Origin: Candidula unifasciata
Taxonomy: Eukaryota; Mollusca; Gastropoda; Stylommatophora; Geomitridae
Assembly: GCA_905116865.2 (NCBI GenBank)
Contig: CAJHNH020007035.1
Span: 275,001-339,000 of the forward strand
DNA length: 64,000 nucleotides
Direction: 5' to 3'
A model generated the notes under the pieces. That model saw only the letters and a list, made by a program, of their open reading frames with translations, was not told where the DNA came from and did not search any database. This document shows positions 1-11,205 of the stretch, piece after piece (position 1 is the first letter of the stretch; each line of letters begins with the position of its first letter). The position numbers and the translations under genes are program-made.

Positions 1-544
1 AGCTTCTGGGTAAGTGGGAAAAACCTGTTCATAATTTACTAACCTCTCAAACTAAGTCACTGTTTTCTCTACTAAATACTAACTAAAGGTATAATTGTTT
101 GTTGTAGCAGTATGCTAATATTCATCCTTATTCATTTATGTTTAATTTTATGTATGATATTTGTATGTTGGACATCAGCTGCAGTTGTGTGGTTTGTTTT
201 AAAGTGCTGCATTTGTTAAAAGTCAAAATCATATTACCTCCCCTTGGGCCTCTGATGCAAAACCCCCTGGGACTCAAAGAGTTAATGGAAAGCAGAACTA
301 GTCAAATGGCAGCCCGCTGGCCTGCAAAGGTCTAGGAAGTGGCCCACCAGTGACTGCAAGTTGCATTGTATTAATGATCTTTCCACGCTGCGACTCAGGC
401 AAGTGACCTGTGACGATCCTGGTTTTCAATATATTGGCCCCTCAGTAAACATAGCTGAACAGCCCTGTTATGGAGGATCAAACACATATGTTCCCTGTGG
501 GGGTTCCAATGCACCATTTGGGGGAGGGGGGGGGAACAGACCCA

Positions 545-775
545 CTTACCCCTAACAAGCATGTCATAAAGGTGACTAATTAGGGGTGTTTCTGTTGAAG
601 TCAGAGCGCATCTGCCTGTGGGGCAAGGAACCAACAGTCTGCATATAAGTAAGCCAGATCTGAAAAATGGATGTGCATGCAAAACTCAGTTCTGGAACAA
701 GACTAAAGTCCAGAAGTGGACAAACAACTAGTACTTTCTACCAGGGTTTACAGCAGTGGAGGCTAAGAAAAAGAA
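545..775 (+). mobile_element. SINE-A copy
   Basis: A family defined by AAGCATGTCATAAA, GTGACTAATTAGGGGTGTTT, GAACCAACAGTCTGCATATA, then CTGGAACAAGACTAAAGTCC, AGAAGTGGACAAACAACTAG and a tail of AAGAA-rich sequence. No protein is encoded. The frame on the minus strand here (395-682) is a repeat shadow. Confidence 0.7.
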
Positions 776-858
776 CCAATATATGTACAGCACAGTAGTC
801 AAGAATGTATTTGTTCTATTATTAGATTTTCAGAATTACAGCTAAATACAATACCTAC

Positions 859-991
859 CTATTTCTGTGTTTCCATTGACAAGTTTACATTCAGGGTAGG
901 CTCGTCTAGCAGCCAGTAACTTTGCCAGTGATGACGGAGACAACCATGTGACTCTGGGTGATTCAAATCTCAAGCTCTCTTTGTGCAATTT
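859..991 (-). CDS. XDH: XDH-like exon 9 (start of FAD domain, RVTW...GNTEI)
   Basis: Begins KLHKESLRFESPRVTWLSPS and ends KLVNGNTEI. The RVTW...L..LL...YPE.KLV.GNTE pattern is the opening of the FAD-binding domain; GNTEIG forms the loop that holds the FAD pyrophosphate. The acceptor is CTCTCAGAG|AAA in phase 0, the donor AATAG|GTAGGT in phase 1, and the length is 133 nt. This is the last exon readable in the window; the coding sequence continues beyond position 1. The assembled partial protein is about 264 residues, whereas full-length members are about 1,330. Confidence 0.9.
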
Positions 992-1144
992 CTCTGAGAG
1001 AAGCTTCCAATGGAAAATAATAACAATGAAGCAAATCAGATTCTTACAAGGAAATTAAAAGAAAGAGAAATATTTGGGCAACTGCTGGGATCAACAGCTA
1101 TAAGAGAAAGAAGATGGTGATATAATGGGCACACTTTGGGATAA

Positions 1145-1460
1145 AAAAGTTAAGTAAAGACCACTTTTTATGCCTTAGACGCATCGGGCATATGGAAAGA
1201 GCACTTATATTTTTACAGACCAATCGGCTTTAGGTGGGTAATGTGGTCAGCATTATGCCGGCCGTCTTTACTTTCCCAGGACATACATCCTGGTACCCAT
1301 TTAAGGCTAGGTCGACCTGCAACACCCCATACCATGATAAAAATCCACACAGCCACACAGCCAGCAGTGGGTTTTGTTGTGGTACGCTGGAATAACGAGT
1401 CGGACTCGCATACCTAAGAGACGGCGCCACACTCTGGGATAAAGTGGACCCAACACACAC
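1145..1460 (-). mobile_element. SINE-C copy
   Basis: The reverse complement of the SINE-C body (GTGGTCAGCATTATGCCGGC, CTGGTACCCATTTAAGGC, TAGGTCGACCT), with a degraded head near 1370-1455. It lies about 150 bp upstream (in transcription) of XDH-like exon 9. Confidence 0.75.
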
Positions 1461-1504
1461 ACACAAAAATCACAAAATGCTCTACTTTTAATTTGCTTAG
1501 ATGT

Positions 1505-1730
1505 ACTTTCATACTTGAGGTTTTAAGATTTTGAACAATGGATCATCATCATGGCACACGGGTAGTAACCCATAAAAGCTCCATTCTACTAAAACTCAAG
1601 TCTGAGTCCCAAGTAGCTCAGTCCAGTGCACTGGCTCTGTAGCACTGGCAAGGATCCTGAAATATTTTGGGTAAATTTTTAACTTTCATACTATAAGCAG
1701 TCAAGACAATATGTAGTTTCATCTGTATCT
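1505..1730 (+). repeat. Repeat-D copy
   Basis: Dispersed family: TTGAACAATGGATCATCATC, ATGGCACACGGGTAGTAACC, GCACTGGCTCTGTAGCACTG, AAGGATCCTGAAATATTTTG. Fuller copies at 17190 and 29225 show that it ends in an inverted tRNA-like head, so it is probably another SINE. Confidence 0.65.
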
Positions 1731-2339
1731 CTGGCTTTGGGGGCGCTTTTCGAGCCTCAGGGGAAAGGCAACAAATGGATTAACACTTTCATTACCAGAA
1801 AACTCAATGTGTTAGAAAGACATTTCTTGATCATGTCTGTTCCCTACTTTTTTTTTTTTACATCAACTGATTCTAACTCAACTGTCACCATAGCAGCTTC
1901 TATACGAAACCTTAGAAATGTTTAAATTTCGCTCAAACTACAAACAGTTGCTCTAGGATACAGAAACTAGGACATACAGTACGAATTAACAACTGAGACT
2001 GATAGAGTCAAGGAGGCAAGATATATTGGTATTTTGACAGCTACCTTATGCATTGAATGCATGTTTATGCTACTGGCTTGTTGAAACTGCAGCTAGTGTG
2101 CATTTTTTCTTTACAAGGCACAGTGATGGGGACAGTGGTCTCAAGGCATAGCATCCGCCGTGAATGCTGGAGGTCCCATGTTTAGATGGACTTCTAGTAA
2201 TTTTCCCTGATCTCTGGTAGTAAGATTGGATGCCCGTGTGTACTGCTAAGGACATAAAAAAAATAAAACCTGACAGTTGGAAATCAAAAAGAGTAGCCTA
2301 ACAGAGCTGCCCAGGCAAAGTCTTTCAGGATCCTCGCTG

Positions 2340-2475
2340 GTGTCACAGAGTTCATGCACTGTGCTGAGATTCTTCGGACTCAGACTTGAGTTAGAAGAAG
2401 AATGCAACACTTATGGATTACCATCCATGTGCCATGATGTTGATCCATTGTTTGAACAGATGGACACCACTGTTA
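2340..2475 (-). repeat. Repeat-D fragment
   Basis: Reverse-oriented: GACTTGAGTTAGAAGAAGAA, TTATGGATTACCATCCATGT, TGATGTTGATCCATTGTTT. Confidence 0.55.
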
Positions 2476-2489
2476 ATATCAACACTAAG

Positions 2490-2590
2490 CTGGTCTGCTG
2501 CCAAATCGCCTACAGCTGGTATCAAACCCAGCACCCTAGAATTATGAAGTGTTTTCACAACGCCTAAGCCACAGACGCTCTCTTACAGCT
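2490..2590 (-). mobile_element. SINE-E head fragment
   Basis: The reverse complement of the tRNA-like head: GGTATCAAACCCAGCACCCT, ACAACGCCTAAGCCACAGAC. Confidence 0.65.
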
Positions 2591-2774
2591 GTGTACAATT
2601 CTCTACTTTTATTAGGTTTTCCAAGTAATCATTGTTAAGCTGGCTGTAAAGGTACTTGCACATTTGTCTGAGAATCACATCTCATCCACATTCAAGCCCA
2701 CCCCGGTCTGTTCATCCCCATTCCAAGAGTCACGGTCACACAGGAGAACAAGTCTAATAAAATTAATCTGTAGT

Positions 2775-2955
2775 CTTTGGCATGGGAGCCACGTAATGGC
2801 TATACACTAGCCCATCTGCCCATAAGGTCTTGGGTTCAAATGAGCGGCAGGAAGATTTTTTTTAAAACTGACCTTGACCCGGGGCTGATTAAACCTAAAA
2901 TGGGTACCATGTAATGTCCTGGGAATAAAAGGTGGTCAGCGGGATCATCAACTGA
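2775..2955 (+). mobile_element. SINE-C-like fragment
   Basis: A tRNA-like head (GGAGCCACGTAATGGCTATA, CTTGGGTTCAAATG) and a short diverged body with AATGGGTACCATG and GGTGGTCAGCGGGATCATC. Confidence 0.55.
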
Positions 2956-3150
2956 ATGAATGCTGACTAGATTATACAAATATTATATGTCTGATGTGCC
3001 ACTAAAAGGTAGAGAAGTCCTTTACCTCTCGACATTCAACAACAGTAACTTATTACACAAGACACTCAATGAAAATCAAATCAAGAAAAGAGGATTCACA
3101 ATATGTTTAAAAAAAAATTTTTTTTTTATACTTGAAAAATATACACATAC

Positions 3151-3225
3151 CTTTAGTTCAGGAGGAAACAATAGCTCTTGGGATGGATCATACGATGGAG
3201 ACAGAAATTCCTCGTCTTTCTTTTC
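3151..3225 (-). CDS. XDH: XDH-like exon 8 (linker ending in PPEL)
   Basis: Encodes EKKDEEFLSPSYDPSQELLF then PPELK. YDPSQExxFPPEL is the conserved end of the linker between the iron-sulfur and FAD domains (family form DPTQEPIFPPEL). The acceptor is ATCAAACCAG|GAA, the donor AAG|GTATGT. Both ends are phase 0, and the length is 75 nt (25 codons). One departure from the family is Leu-Leu where Pro-Ile is usual after QE. Confidence 0.9.
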
Positions 3226-3298
3226 CTGGTTTGATAGGATTTCACAAAATTCACCACAACTATTTTATGCATAACTTATGCTGAAATATTACTATTAC

Positions 3299-3417
3299 AA
3301 TTTTTAGTTATAATTATAAAGAGTTATAATTATGAAGAGTTATAATTATAAAGAGTTATAATTATGAAGAGTTATAATTATAAAGAGTTATAATTATAAA
3401 GAATTATAATTATGAAA
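3299..3417. repeat. ~17-bp AT-rich tandem repeat
   Basis: About seven units of GAGTTATAATTATRAA, in the XDH-like intron 75 bp beyond exon 8. Confidence 0.9.
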
Positions 3418-3639
3418 GTCACCCAAAGTCACTCTGAAAGTCACCCAACTGTGTGGAGGCTGGGTTGCACTGTATTTATACCAGTAGTATCTTATTAAAC
3501 TTTGCAGGGTGACATCTGAGATGTATATTGTCGACCAGTCAGTTTCTGTTATAAAAATTATACAAAATGGTTTATTTCTAAACTTCTTGATGGTGTTGGT
3601 CCCAGATCTACTACTTGTCTACTTGTGCATACAACATGC

Positions 3640-4245
3640 AAATTTACAGTGGGTCTTTGACCATCCAATGTATACAACAACATAAACGGAAAGGTACTGC
3701 TGGCCTTTGACCAACCAATGTGTACAACATCAAAGGTATTGGTGGTCTTTGACCAACAATTGACCAACAATTGATGTATACAGCATCAAAGGTACTGTTG
3801 GCCTTTGACAATCAACTAATGTAAACAAGAGGTGAAGCTACTGTCTGTCCACTGATAACTAAAAACCAATACACACAATATAGAAATGTATTGTCTGTCC
3901 ACTTATAACCAAAAACTAATACATACAATATAGAAAGCTATTTTCTGTCCACTTATAACCAAAAAATTAATACATACAATAAAGAAAGAAATTGTCTGTC
4001 CACTAATAACTAAAAAAACTGATAAGTACAACACAGAAAGCTATTGTCTGTCTATTTATAACCAAGAAAAACTAATACGTTCAATACAGAAAGCTATTGT
4101 CTGTCCGCTTATAACCAAAAAATAATACATACAATACAAAAAGTTATTGTCTGGCCACTTATAACCAAAAACTAATATGTACAACATAGAAAGCTATTGT
4201 CTGTCTACTTATAACAAAAAACTAATATTTACAACATAGAAAGTT
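3640..4245. repeat. Two adjacent ~50-bp tandem arrays
   Basis: First, about 3-4 units built on GGCCTTTGACCAACCAATGT (3640-3830). Then about eight units of ~52 bp built on AAAGCTATTGTCTGTCCACT and TATAACCAAAAACTAATACA (3836-4245). Both are diverged and lie within an XDH-like intron. Confidence 0.88.
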
Positions 4246-4479
4246 CACCTTGTTCTGATCAATAATGTTTGTATACACACACAAAGCTGTGGCACATGCA
4301 CACACACACACGCACACACACACCAAAGTGCACACACACACACACACACAGATGACAACATACTCAGCTAGTGTTGCATATTGCTATAAAATAAAACACA
4401 CAACAAACAAGGCTAATTAAGGTCTAAATCTGTAAAGTTAAGTAAACACTCTTTTTCCACAACTTCAGGTGTAGTGGGC

Positions 4480-4720
4480 ATACTGGGCTAGACCTATATT
4501 TTTTAGACCAATCAGCACTTGGAGGGTGATGTGGTCAACATTATACTAGCTGCCTTTACTTCCCACGGCTTTACCTGGTACCCGTTTAAAGCAGAGCCAA
4601 CCTGGGAGCCAAGGTCTTTGGGGTTTTTTTTTCTTCAAGTCAGCACCTTTGAGACTTCTAACCATCCCCTTCAGATCTACAGGTGAGCATTTAGCTGTTA
4701 CACCGTGGTAGCTCACAGGT
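4480..4720 (-). mobile_element. SINE-C copy
   Basis: Reverse-oriented body GACCAATCAGCACTTGGAGG, GTGGTCAACATTATACTAGC, CTGGTACCCGTTTAAAGC. Confidence 0.7.
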
Positions 4721-4784
4721 ATCCATGTGACAGACAGCTAAAACATTCACAAACAACGCTTTACAACACAAGTATATAACATAC

Positions 4785-4850
4785 ACAGTTATTGTCTTGA
4801 TCAGAAGTCACTCGATTCTGACAGCAATTTTCACCCTTGGGACAGGAATT
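4785..4850 (-). CDS. XDH: XDH-like exon 7 (Cys-rich linker NSCPKGENCC)
   Basis: A 66-nt, 22-codon exon in phase 0 at both ends: acceptor TTCTACAG|AAT, donor AACTGT|GTATGT. It encodes NSCPKGENCCQNRVTSDQDN then NC. In family members the segment after GYRPI...FKTF is a short Cys-rich linker containing a CC pair, which this matches in position and style though not residue by residue. Because it is 3n and phase 0, it could be skipped in frame. It is separated from exon 6 by the 48-bp minisatellite intron. Confidence 0.82.
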
Positions 4851-5034
4851 CTGTAGAATACAAAAACCAGTTTTAATTGCAAAACAAAAGAGTTTCACGG
4901 ACCCAATACAAATGTCAAATGGAAACATTATATTGAATGACAATACAATTTGGTAACAAGCACAATATAAATAGAGTTTAAGCACAGACACAACACAACC
5001 TCAGCCAAACAATGAGTTGAGTTAAGTCAAAAAC

Positions 5035-5345
5035 AGATATCACAGCACTCGGGGCATTCCCATGTGTGCTCCATCCTCATCTTCAGCAGCCAGCGCAGAG
5101 TTCCAATACTGATGTTACTGGTCACAATCTGGTTATATGTCCGTCTTGTCTTTCCTCTGAGTGAAGTGAGCCAGCCAAACCCTCTGGTTACACCCAGGTG
5201 CCTCATTCTCTCCAGGCCATAATCATCTTTTTTTCTCTACTGATTCCATTGCTTGTTCCCAAAGGGTCTTGATCAAATCTGCCTTGTAATGCATCAATTC
5301 ACCACCCAGAGGTGCAGATCCAGCCAATCTGTCTGCCTGTTCATT
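5035..5345 (-). pseudogene. LINE-G fragment
   Basis: The minus strand reads NEQADRLAGSAPLGGELMHY (RNase H tail) and, after frame breaks, TRRTYNQIVTSNISIGTLRW and LLKMRMEHTWECPECCD, a CPxC-containing C terminus. Confidence 0.75.
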
Positions 5346-5780
5346 AGACAAACACTGAGTCACTAGCGATACAAAAGATGCATGCAGATAATGTGTGAGT
5401 GATCATGGTTTGTTCAGAAGCCATGGTGGCCTAGCGAAGCCATGGTGGCCTAGCAGCTAGATGCAAATACAGATAAAACCACATTCAACTGGCAAGACAG
5501 ACAATGTGATTTCTCTTGAAGATACATCAGCTAAGTGATTTTGTGTTTCCTTGTTTGCATTTGTGGTATTTTTGTGCATTCTGTTGGTTGTTCGTCCATC
5601 ACAAGTGATGAGGTCCACTCTTTCCATTCTTTCTTTAATCTGTCATGAATTAATAGTTGACTTCTGTGAGTCCGAAGGTGACTTTTAAGCCCAATACGGA
5701 CCCAGGAGGATCTAAGACAATAAGGGTGGGAAAGTGTCTGTAGGTATAACTAAATAATGCTGATAAAGGCTTTCAAGCTG

Positions 5781-7872
5781 CAACATTCACTTGTTTTTTG
5801 AAACTGTGAAGCTGACTGGCTCTTCACAACATTCACTTGTCATTTGTGATATTGTGAAGCTGACTGGCTCCTCACTATGTTCACTTGTCATTTGTGATAT
5901 TGTGAAGCTGACAGGCTCCTCACAATGATCACTTGTCATTTGTGATATTGTGAAGCTGACTGGCTGCTCACTATGTTCACTTGTCATTTGTGATATTGTG
6001 AAGCTAAACGGCTCCTCACAATGTTCACTTGTCATTTATGATATTATGAAGCTGACTGGCTCCTCACAATGATCACTTGTCATTTGTGATATTGTGAAGC
6101 TGACAGGCTCCTCACAATGATCACTTGTCATTTGTGATATTGTGAAGCCGACAGGTTCCTTACAATGATCACTTGTCATTTGTGATATTGTGAAGTTGAC
6201 TGGCTCCTCACAATGATCACTTATTTGTGATTTTGTAAATGACTGCTTCCTCACAATGTTCACTTGTCATTTGTGATATTGTGAAGCTGACTGGCTCCTC
6301 ACAACATTCACTTGTCATTTGTGATTTTGGGAAGCTGAACAGCTTCTCATAATGTTTACTTGTCATTTGTGATATTGTGAAGCTGACTGGCTCCTCACAA
6401 TGATCACTTGTCACTTGTGATATTGTGAAGCTGACTGGCTCCTCACAATGATCACTTGTCATTTGTGATATTGTGAAGCTGACTGGCTCCTCACAATGTT
6501 CACTTGTCACTTGTGATATTGTGAAGCTGACTGGCTCCTCACTATGTTCACTTGTCATTTGTGATATTGTGAAGCTGACTGGCTCCTCAGAATGTTCACT
6601 TGTCATTTATGATATTATGAAGCTGACTGGCTCCTCACAATGTTCACTTGTCACTTGTGATATTGTGAAGCTGACTGGCTCCTCACTATGTTCACTTGTC
6701 ATTTGTGATATTGTGAAGCTGAACGGCTCCTCACAATGTTCACTTGTCATTTATGATATTATGAAGCTGACTGGCTCCTCACAATGATCACTTGTCATTT
6801 GTGATATTGTGAAGCCGACAGGCTCCTTACAATGATCACTTGTCATTTGTGATATTGTGAAGCTGACTGGCTCCTCACAATGTTCACTTGTCATTTGTGA
6901 TATTGTGAAGCTGACTGGCTCCTCACAACATTCACTTGTCATTTGTGATTTTGGGAAGCTGAACAGCTTCTCACAATGTTTACTTGTCATTTGTGATATT
7001 GTGAAGCTGACTGGCTCCTCACAATGTTCACTTGTCATTTGTGATATTGTGAAGCTGAACGGCTCCTCACAATGTTCACTTGTCATTTATGATATTATGA
7101 AGCTGACTGGCTCCTCACAATGTTCACTTGTCATTTGTGATATTGTGAAGCCGACAGGCTCCTTACAATGATCACTTGTCATTTGTGATATTGTGAAGCT
7201 GACTGGCTCCTCACAATGTTCACTTGTCATTTGTGATATTGTGAAGCTGACTGGCTCCTCACAACATTCACTTGTCATTTGTGATTTTGGGAAGCTGAAC
7301 AGCTTCTCACAATGTTTACTTGTCATTTGTGATATTGTGAAGCTGACTGGCTCCTCACAATGTTCACTTGTCATTTATGATATTGTGAAGCTGACTGGCT
7401 CCTCACTATGTTCACTTGTCATTTGTGATATTGTGAAGCTGACTGGCTCCTCACAATGATCACTTGTCATTTGTAATATTGTGAAGCTGACAGGCTCCTC
7501 ACAATGATCACTTGTCATTTGTGATATTGTGAAGCCGACAGGCTCCTCACAACATTCACTTGTTATTAGTGATATTGTGAAGCAGACAAGCTCTTCACAA
7601 TGATCACTTGTCATTTAGGATATTGTAAATGACCGGCTCCTCACAATGTTCACTTGTCATCTGTGATATTGTAAATGACTGGCTCCTCACAATGATCACT
7701 TGTCATTTGTGATATTGTAAATGACTGGCTCCTCACAATGATCACTTGTCATTTGTGATATTGTAAATGACTGGCTCCTCACAATGTTCACTTGTCATTT
7801 GTGATATTGTGAAGCTGACTGGCTCTTCACAAAATTCACTTGTCATTTGTGATATTGTGAAGCTGACTGGCT
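5781..7872. repeat. 48-bp minisatellite, about 43 units
   Basis: Tandem units of the form CTGACTGGCTCCTCACAATG plus 28 further bases, lying in the XDH-like intron between exons 6 and 7. Because 48 is 3n, long frames are open on both strands (16-residue repeats MTSEHCEEPVSFTISQ on minus, KLTGSSQCSLVICDIV on plus). These are shadows of the repeat and are broken by stops. Marked variant units (GATTTTGGGAAGC) begin near 6323, 6947 and 7283, that is 13 and 7 whole units apart. A shortened 46-bp variant occupies about 7610-7790. Confidence 0.95.
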
Positions 7873-8340
7873 GTACTTTTCATCTGGTTTGATATCCTTT
7901 TTATACTATAAGCAGTAAAGACAAAATGCAGTTTCATCTGTGTCTTGAAAAAGTAGCTTTTCTTCTTTTGTCCTTCCATGAATGATGCAGTGGAAAGTAT
8001 CTGCGAGCTCTGGGCGCTACCTGAGCCTCAGGGGAAAGGCAGGACAAGTAGTTGATCAGATGACGAGAGGTATATAGATTCTTCACTGTCTGCTGAGGAG
8101 ACAGATTATGCTATTGCTGGCTTGTCCTGAATGCTGTGATGTCGAATCTTTACCCAGATGTCCTTCTATGGTAATCTAATTGTTTCTCAGTAGTTTCACA
8201 GCAGCTGAGACGTGACATGTTAGAACTTCACATTCTAGGATATGATATATGAGGTCGTTAGCCAGTTCCCTTCCTCTGACCTTTCCTTCCATGCCAATTA
8301 CCACAGAATTCTCAGATTTTGACGAGACCTGGAAGCCCAG

Positions 8341-8357
8341 AGCGAGAGAGAGAGAGG

Positions 8358-8394
<37 letters not shown>

Positions 8395-8455
8395 AAGAGA
8401 GAGAGAGTGACAGAGAGAGAGAGAGAGAGACAGACAGAGAGAGAGACAGAGAGAA
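8341..8455. repeat. (AG)n microsatellite with G8 and CA interruptions
   Basis: Begins about 50 bp inside the intron after XDH-like exon 6. It produces overlapping Ser/Leu/Cys frames on the minus strand that partly hide the exon. Confidence 0.95.
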
Positions 8456-8506
8456 AAACCAAACATAGTGAAACTGACACTGCATAAAATAGATAAGCTG
8501 ACGTAC

Positions 8507-8568
8507 CACAGAAAAGGTTTTGAATCCCTCCAGAATTGGTCGGTAGCCAGTGCATCGGCACAAGTTTC
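8507..8568 (-). CDS. XDH: XDH-like exon 6 (CRCTGYRPI, second cluster)
   Basis: A 62-nt exon encoding [19 protein letters not shown] then [11 protein letters not shown] completes the second [2Fe-2S] cluster (C156, C158); the spacing C124 to C156 is 32 residues, as in bovine XDH. The acceptor CTTCCCAG|GA is in phase 1 and the donor TCTGTG|GTACGT in phase 0. The exon lies directly next to an (AG)n tract at 8341-8455 in the following intron. Confidence 0.93.
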
Positions 8569-8879
8569 CTGGGAAGGGAATCAACATTCACACATTGTCA
8601 AAATAAAAATACATGTGTTGATAGTTTTTTTCATAAAGTAGTTTTTCATACATACACACACACATGCACATGCACACAGTCACACACACTAAATGCTGAT
8701 TACTTACTTCTCTTATATAACCAAATATCTTAAAGTTTAACTTATTCTATACCTAATAAAGAATGCATTAATCATATATTCAGGCAACGTGAAGAATGTA
8801 AATTAAAAAAACATTAACAAAAATAAGATGCTATCAGTGCCAAACGTGGACACTTAGATCCTCCAATGAATGTTAAATT

Positions 8880-9180
8880 GTGACAACAGAGATGAAATGC
8901 CTCAAAAGAGCTGCAGGAGTTTTAAGGAAAGACAGAATACGAAATCACAAAATCAGACGGATGCTAGGAATAAAGCCAGTCTTACAGGTCATCAATGAGC
9001 AACAAATGAAGTGGTTTGGACACCTAACAAGAATGCCCTAGTACTATCTCCCACAGCAAGCCATACTAAAACATTACAACGGAAATAGAGCCAGTGGAAG
9101 ACCTAGGAAAATATGGAGTGATGGCATTAAGAACAGCCTTACAGAAATGAACATCAGACTTAATAGTGCTCTTGACAGAG
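8880..9180 (+). pseudogene. LINE reverse transcriptase C-terminal fragment
   Basis: Translates with stops as MKCLKRAAGVLRKDRIRNHK, QQMKWFGHLTRMP and NGNRASGRPRKIWSDGIKNS. This is the same C-terminal signature (KWFGH..R, G.R..GRPRK.W.D) as the 45440 copy. It lies in an XDH-like intron. Confidence 0.8.
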
Positions 9181-10370
9181 CTCCTCAATGAATGTTACAT
9201 CTCCAATGTTACATCTCCCTCCGACACTTCGATGAGGTACAAGGTGGAAGAGAAAAAGAAGAACCAAAAGAAATATTTTAATGCTTTTTTCCCCCACTAG
9301 TTTATGGATTTCCTTAATCTCAAAATAATAGTTCAAGTGCTTGGTTGGTTGATGAATCTTCTGAAAGACAAGAGCTTCCACTCAAACAAGGTTATCAGTC
9401 CCAATTCCAACTTCATAGCAAAGGGTTCAGTCCACAATTTCTCTGTTCCTGTGTCAGAACCACCCAAAATGCAAATTGATGTTTCAAGTGAAAATTCAAA
9501 CAGACAACAGTACCAGCACAATTTTACCGTAAAGTTTCGCTTGCACCAGTGTTTCTCTTGGCCACAAGTTTTGCTTTGATAAGTTGCATTTGGGACAGTC
9601 TTAGAGGACTTGATCTGTTGTCTCATATGCCTATCCCCATGTACTGATTGGCTGATTCGCCAATCTTAAATTTTGTGTACATGTAGCTCCGAAGTCGACT
9701 GTGTCCTGTTCTAAGGCATATAATAATGATTTGCTCTGGTCTGTCCATTATATGATGATCGTCTTGTGCCAGTTTTAGTGGCTTTCTGATTGATCTGTTT
9801 ATTCTCTTCTTCGGTTGACCGTCTTGTGCCAGTTTTGGTGGCTTTCAGATTGATCTGATTATTCTCTTCTTCTGTTGACAAGAGACCACTATGTCAGCTT
9901 GTTCTTAATTTGCACCTTCCTTACCTGCTGACTGATGATAATGATGCAAGTCTGGTACTGTAACATCTGCGGCGAAGTGTATCTAATCATGGCAAGATTG
10001 AAAATAAAAACATTCTGATGGTGTATTATTGTGAAGCTGACTAATTTTACTTACTGGGACTAATGAAAAATGTTTACAGTTTCATTTCATTAGCCAAGCA
10101 GTTAAGAATTCTGACATCTCATTAGAGAGACCCAGGTTTGAATCTACTTGTGAGGTGATAAATTATTTTCTGTCAGGGGTAAAAATTATAATCCTAACCT
10201 GCATAGCCGTGGTGACAATACTAGCTGTGTGGCCCTAAATCCTCTGGCTCGAAGACTGCAGAAGTGGTTAATACAAGCAGTAAATGCTCTTTTATTGTTT
10301 AAAAAAAAAAATAGCTAACAGACTCCCAGAATCCAGGTCATGCTTGAGTGTTGGAAAAGGAGCAAGCAGG
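9180..10370. other. Intronic sequence of the XDH-like gene without recognisable genes
   Basis: Between the LINE fragment at 8880 and the LINE-G fragment at 10370. Contains a duplicated ~60-bp stretch (GACCGTCTTGTGCCAGTTTT at about 9759 and 9818) and a tRNA-like SINE head near 10085-10165. Open frames at 9304-9626 are not supported. Confidence 0.5.
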
Positions 10371-10690
10371 TTGACTGGCCGGTTCTGCACCACTTGGTGG
10401 TGAACTGATATATGACAAGCTAGTTATTGTGTGGGCCCTTTGGGAGCGAGTGAGCAGGTAGGCGTCACAAATAGATCATTACGGTCTGAGGAAAGTGGTG
10501 CTGCAGGAGTTACCAGGAGACCTGGCTGACGCTCACCACTCAAGAGAAAGATAAGTTAGGCGTACAATCAGACAGTTACTTGGTACCATCGAAACTAAAA
10601 CTCTTCATTTGCTGCTGAACACGGGAACAGAGCACTAATGGGAGTGTCCCGAGTGCTGGGATGTCAATTCCTAATTAAACATTCATCAGA
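10370..10690 (+). pseudogene. LINE-G fragment
   Basis: Contains TACTTGGTACCATCGAAACT, CTGCTGAACACGGGAACAGA and the preceding TGGTGGTGAACTGATATATG module shared with 24530 and 25250. Stop-broken. Confidence 0.68.
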
Positions 10691-10805
10691 CTTGGAGAAG
10701 TACTAGCTTATGTGTGTGATGCCATCATCAGTTGACCTTATGCAATCAACAAATCTGTGCAGAGAATGGAAACAGTTCTTTACATGCATGGCGATTAAAT
10801 ATTAC

Positions 10806-10932
10806 CATCAAACGTCTCCTGTATCTCCATCTGTGTTGGTCGTGGCTTGTTGCGTAGAAGTGTGTACATGGACATTACAATTCCCGGTGTACAAAACCCA
10901 CACTGCGATCCATGATTCTCAGCAATCAGACG
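10806..10932 (-). CDS. XDH: XDH-like exon 5 (second [2Fe-2S] domain, QCGFCTPG)
   Basis: Begins [20 protein letters not shown] and continues [28 protein letters not shown] is the first half of the second iron-sulfur cluster motif (C121, C124), and the following helix SMYTLLRN is nearly invariant in animal XDH. The acceptor CATTTCAG|CGT is in phase 0 and the donor GATG|GTAATA in phase 1, splitting the Gly codon completed by exon 6. HGSQCGF is closer to XDH than to typical mammalian aldehyde oxidase, by recall of the families. Confidence 0.94.
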
Positions 10933-11009
10933 CTGAAATGACCAAATCAAATAAACTCCTAACAATCTTTCTTAGTAATTTTACAAAGCACAGTAAAGTT
11001 GGCAGGTAG

Positions 11010-11205
11010 GTAGTTGTACCCCACCAGGACATCACACAAGCGATAAACATCAGGTGACACAAAGTGCCACCATGTGGATGAGGATGACCCACGGAGAGGT
11101 CCAAGAACCCCCTTTTAGCCGTTAGGTAATATTTATGGCTTGGCTATATTCAGGGCCCCCAGCAAAAGCCAGGGTGGGGCTTCCAATAACAATTAATTGC
11201 ATTTC
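11010..11205 (-). repeat. Repeat-B copy
   Basis: Reverse-oriented: TACCCCACCAGGACATCACA, GTGCCACCATGTGGATGAGG, AGCAAAAGCCAGGGTGGGGC. It lies about 80 bp upstream (minus) of XDH-like exon 5. Confidence 0.7.

Larger units (their letters stand above)
992..3150. other. XDH-like intron between exons 8 and 9
   Basis: Holds the SINE-C (1145, 2775), repeat-D (1505, 2340) and SINE-E (2490) copies listed separately. The remaining stretches (about 1925-2330 and 2595-2770) show nothing recognisable. Confidence 0.7.

Noticed and set aside
1..20. Exon border at the left edge (plus donor CTGG|GTAAGT, or minus acceptor CTTACCCAG|AAGCT)
   Set aside because: Both readings are possible and only 5-9 exon bases are visible. 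As the next XDH exon it would give Glu where Gly is expected.
5787..7614. Repeat-peptide frames on both strands (MTSEHCEEPVSFTISQ and others)
   Set aside because: The 48-bp unit is 3n, which keeps frames open. Stops and frame shifts occur every few units and the region is an XDH intron.
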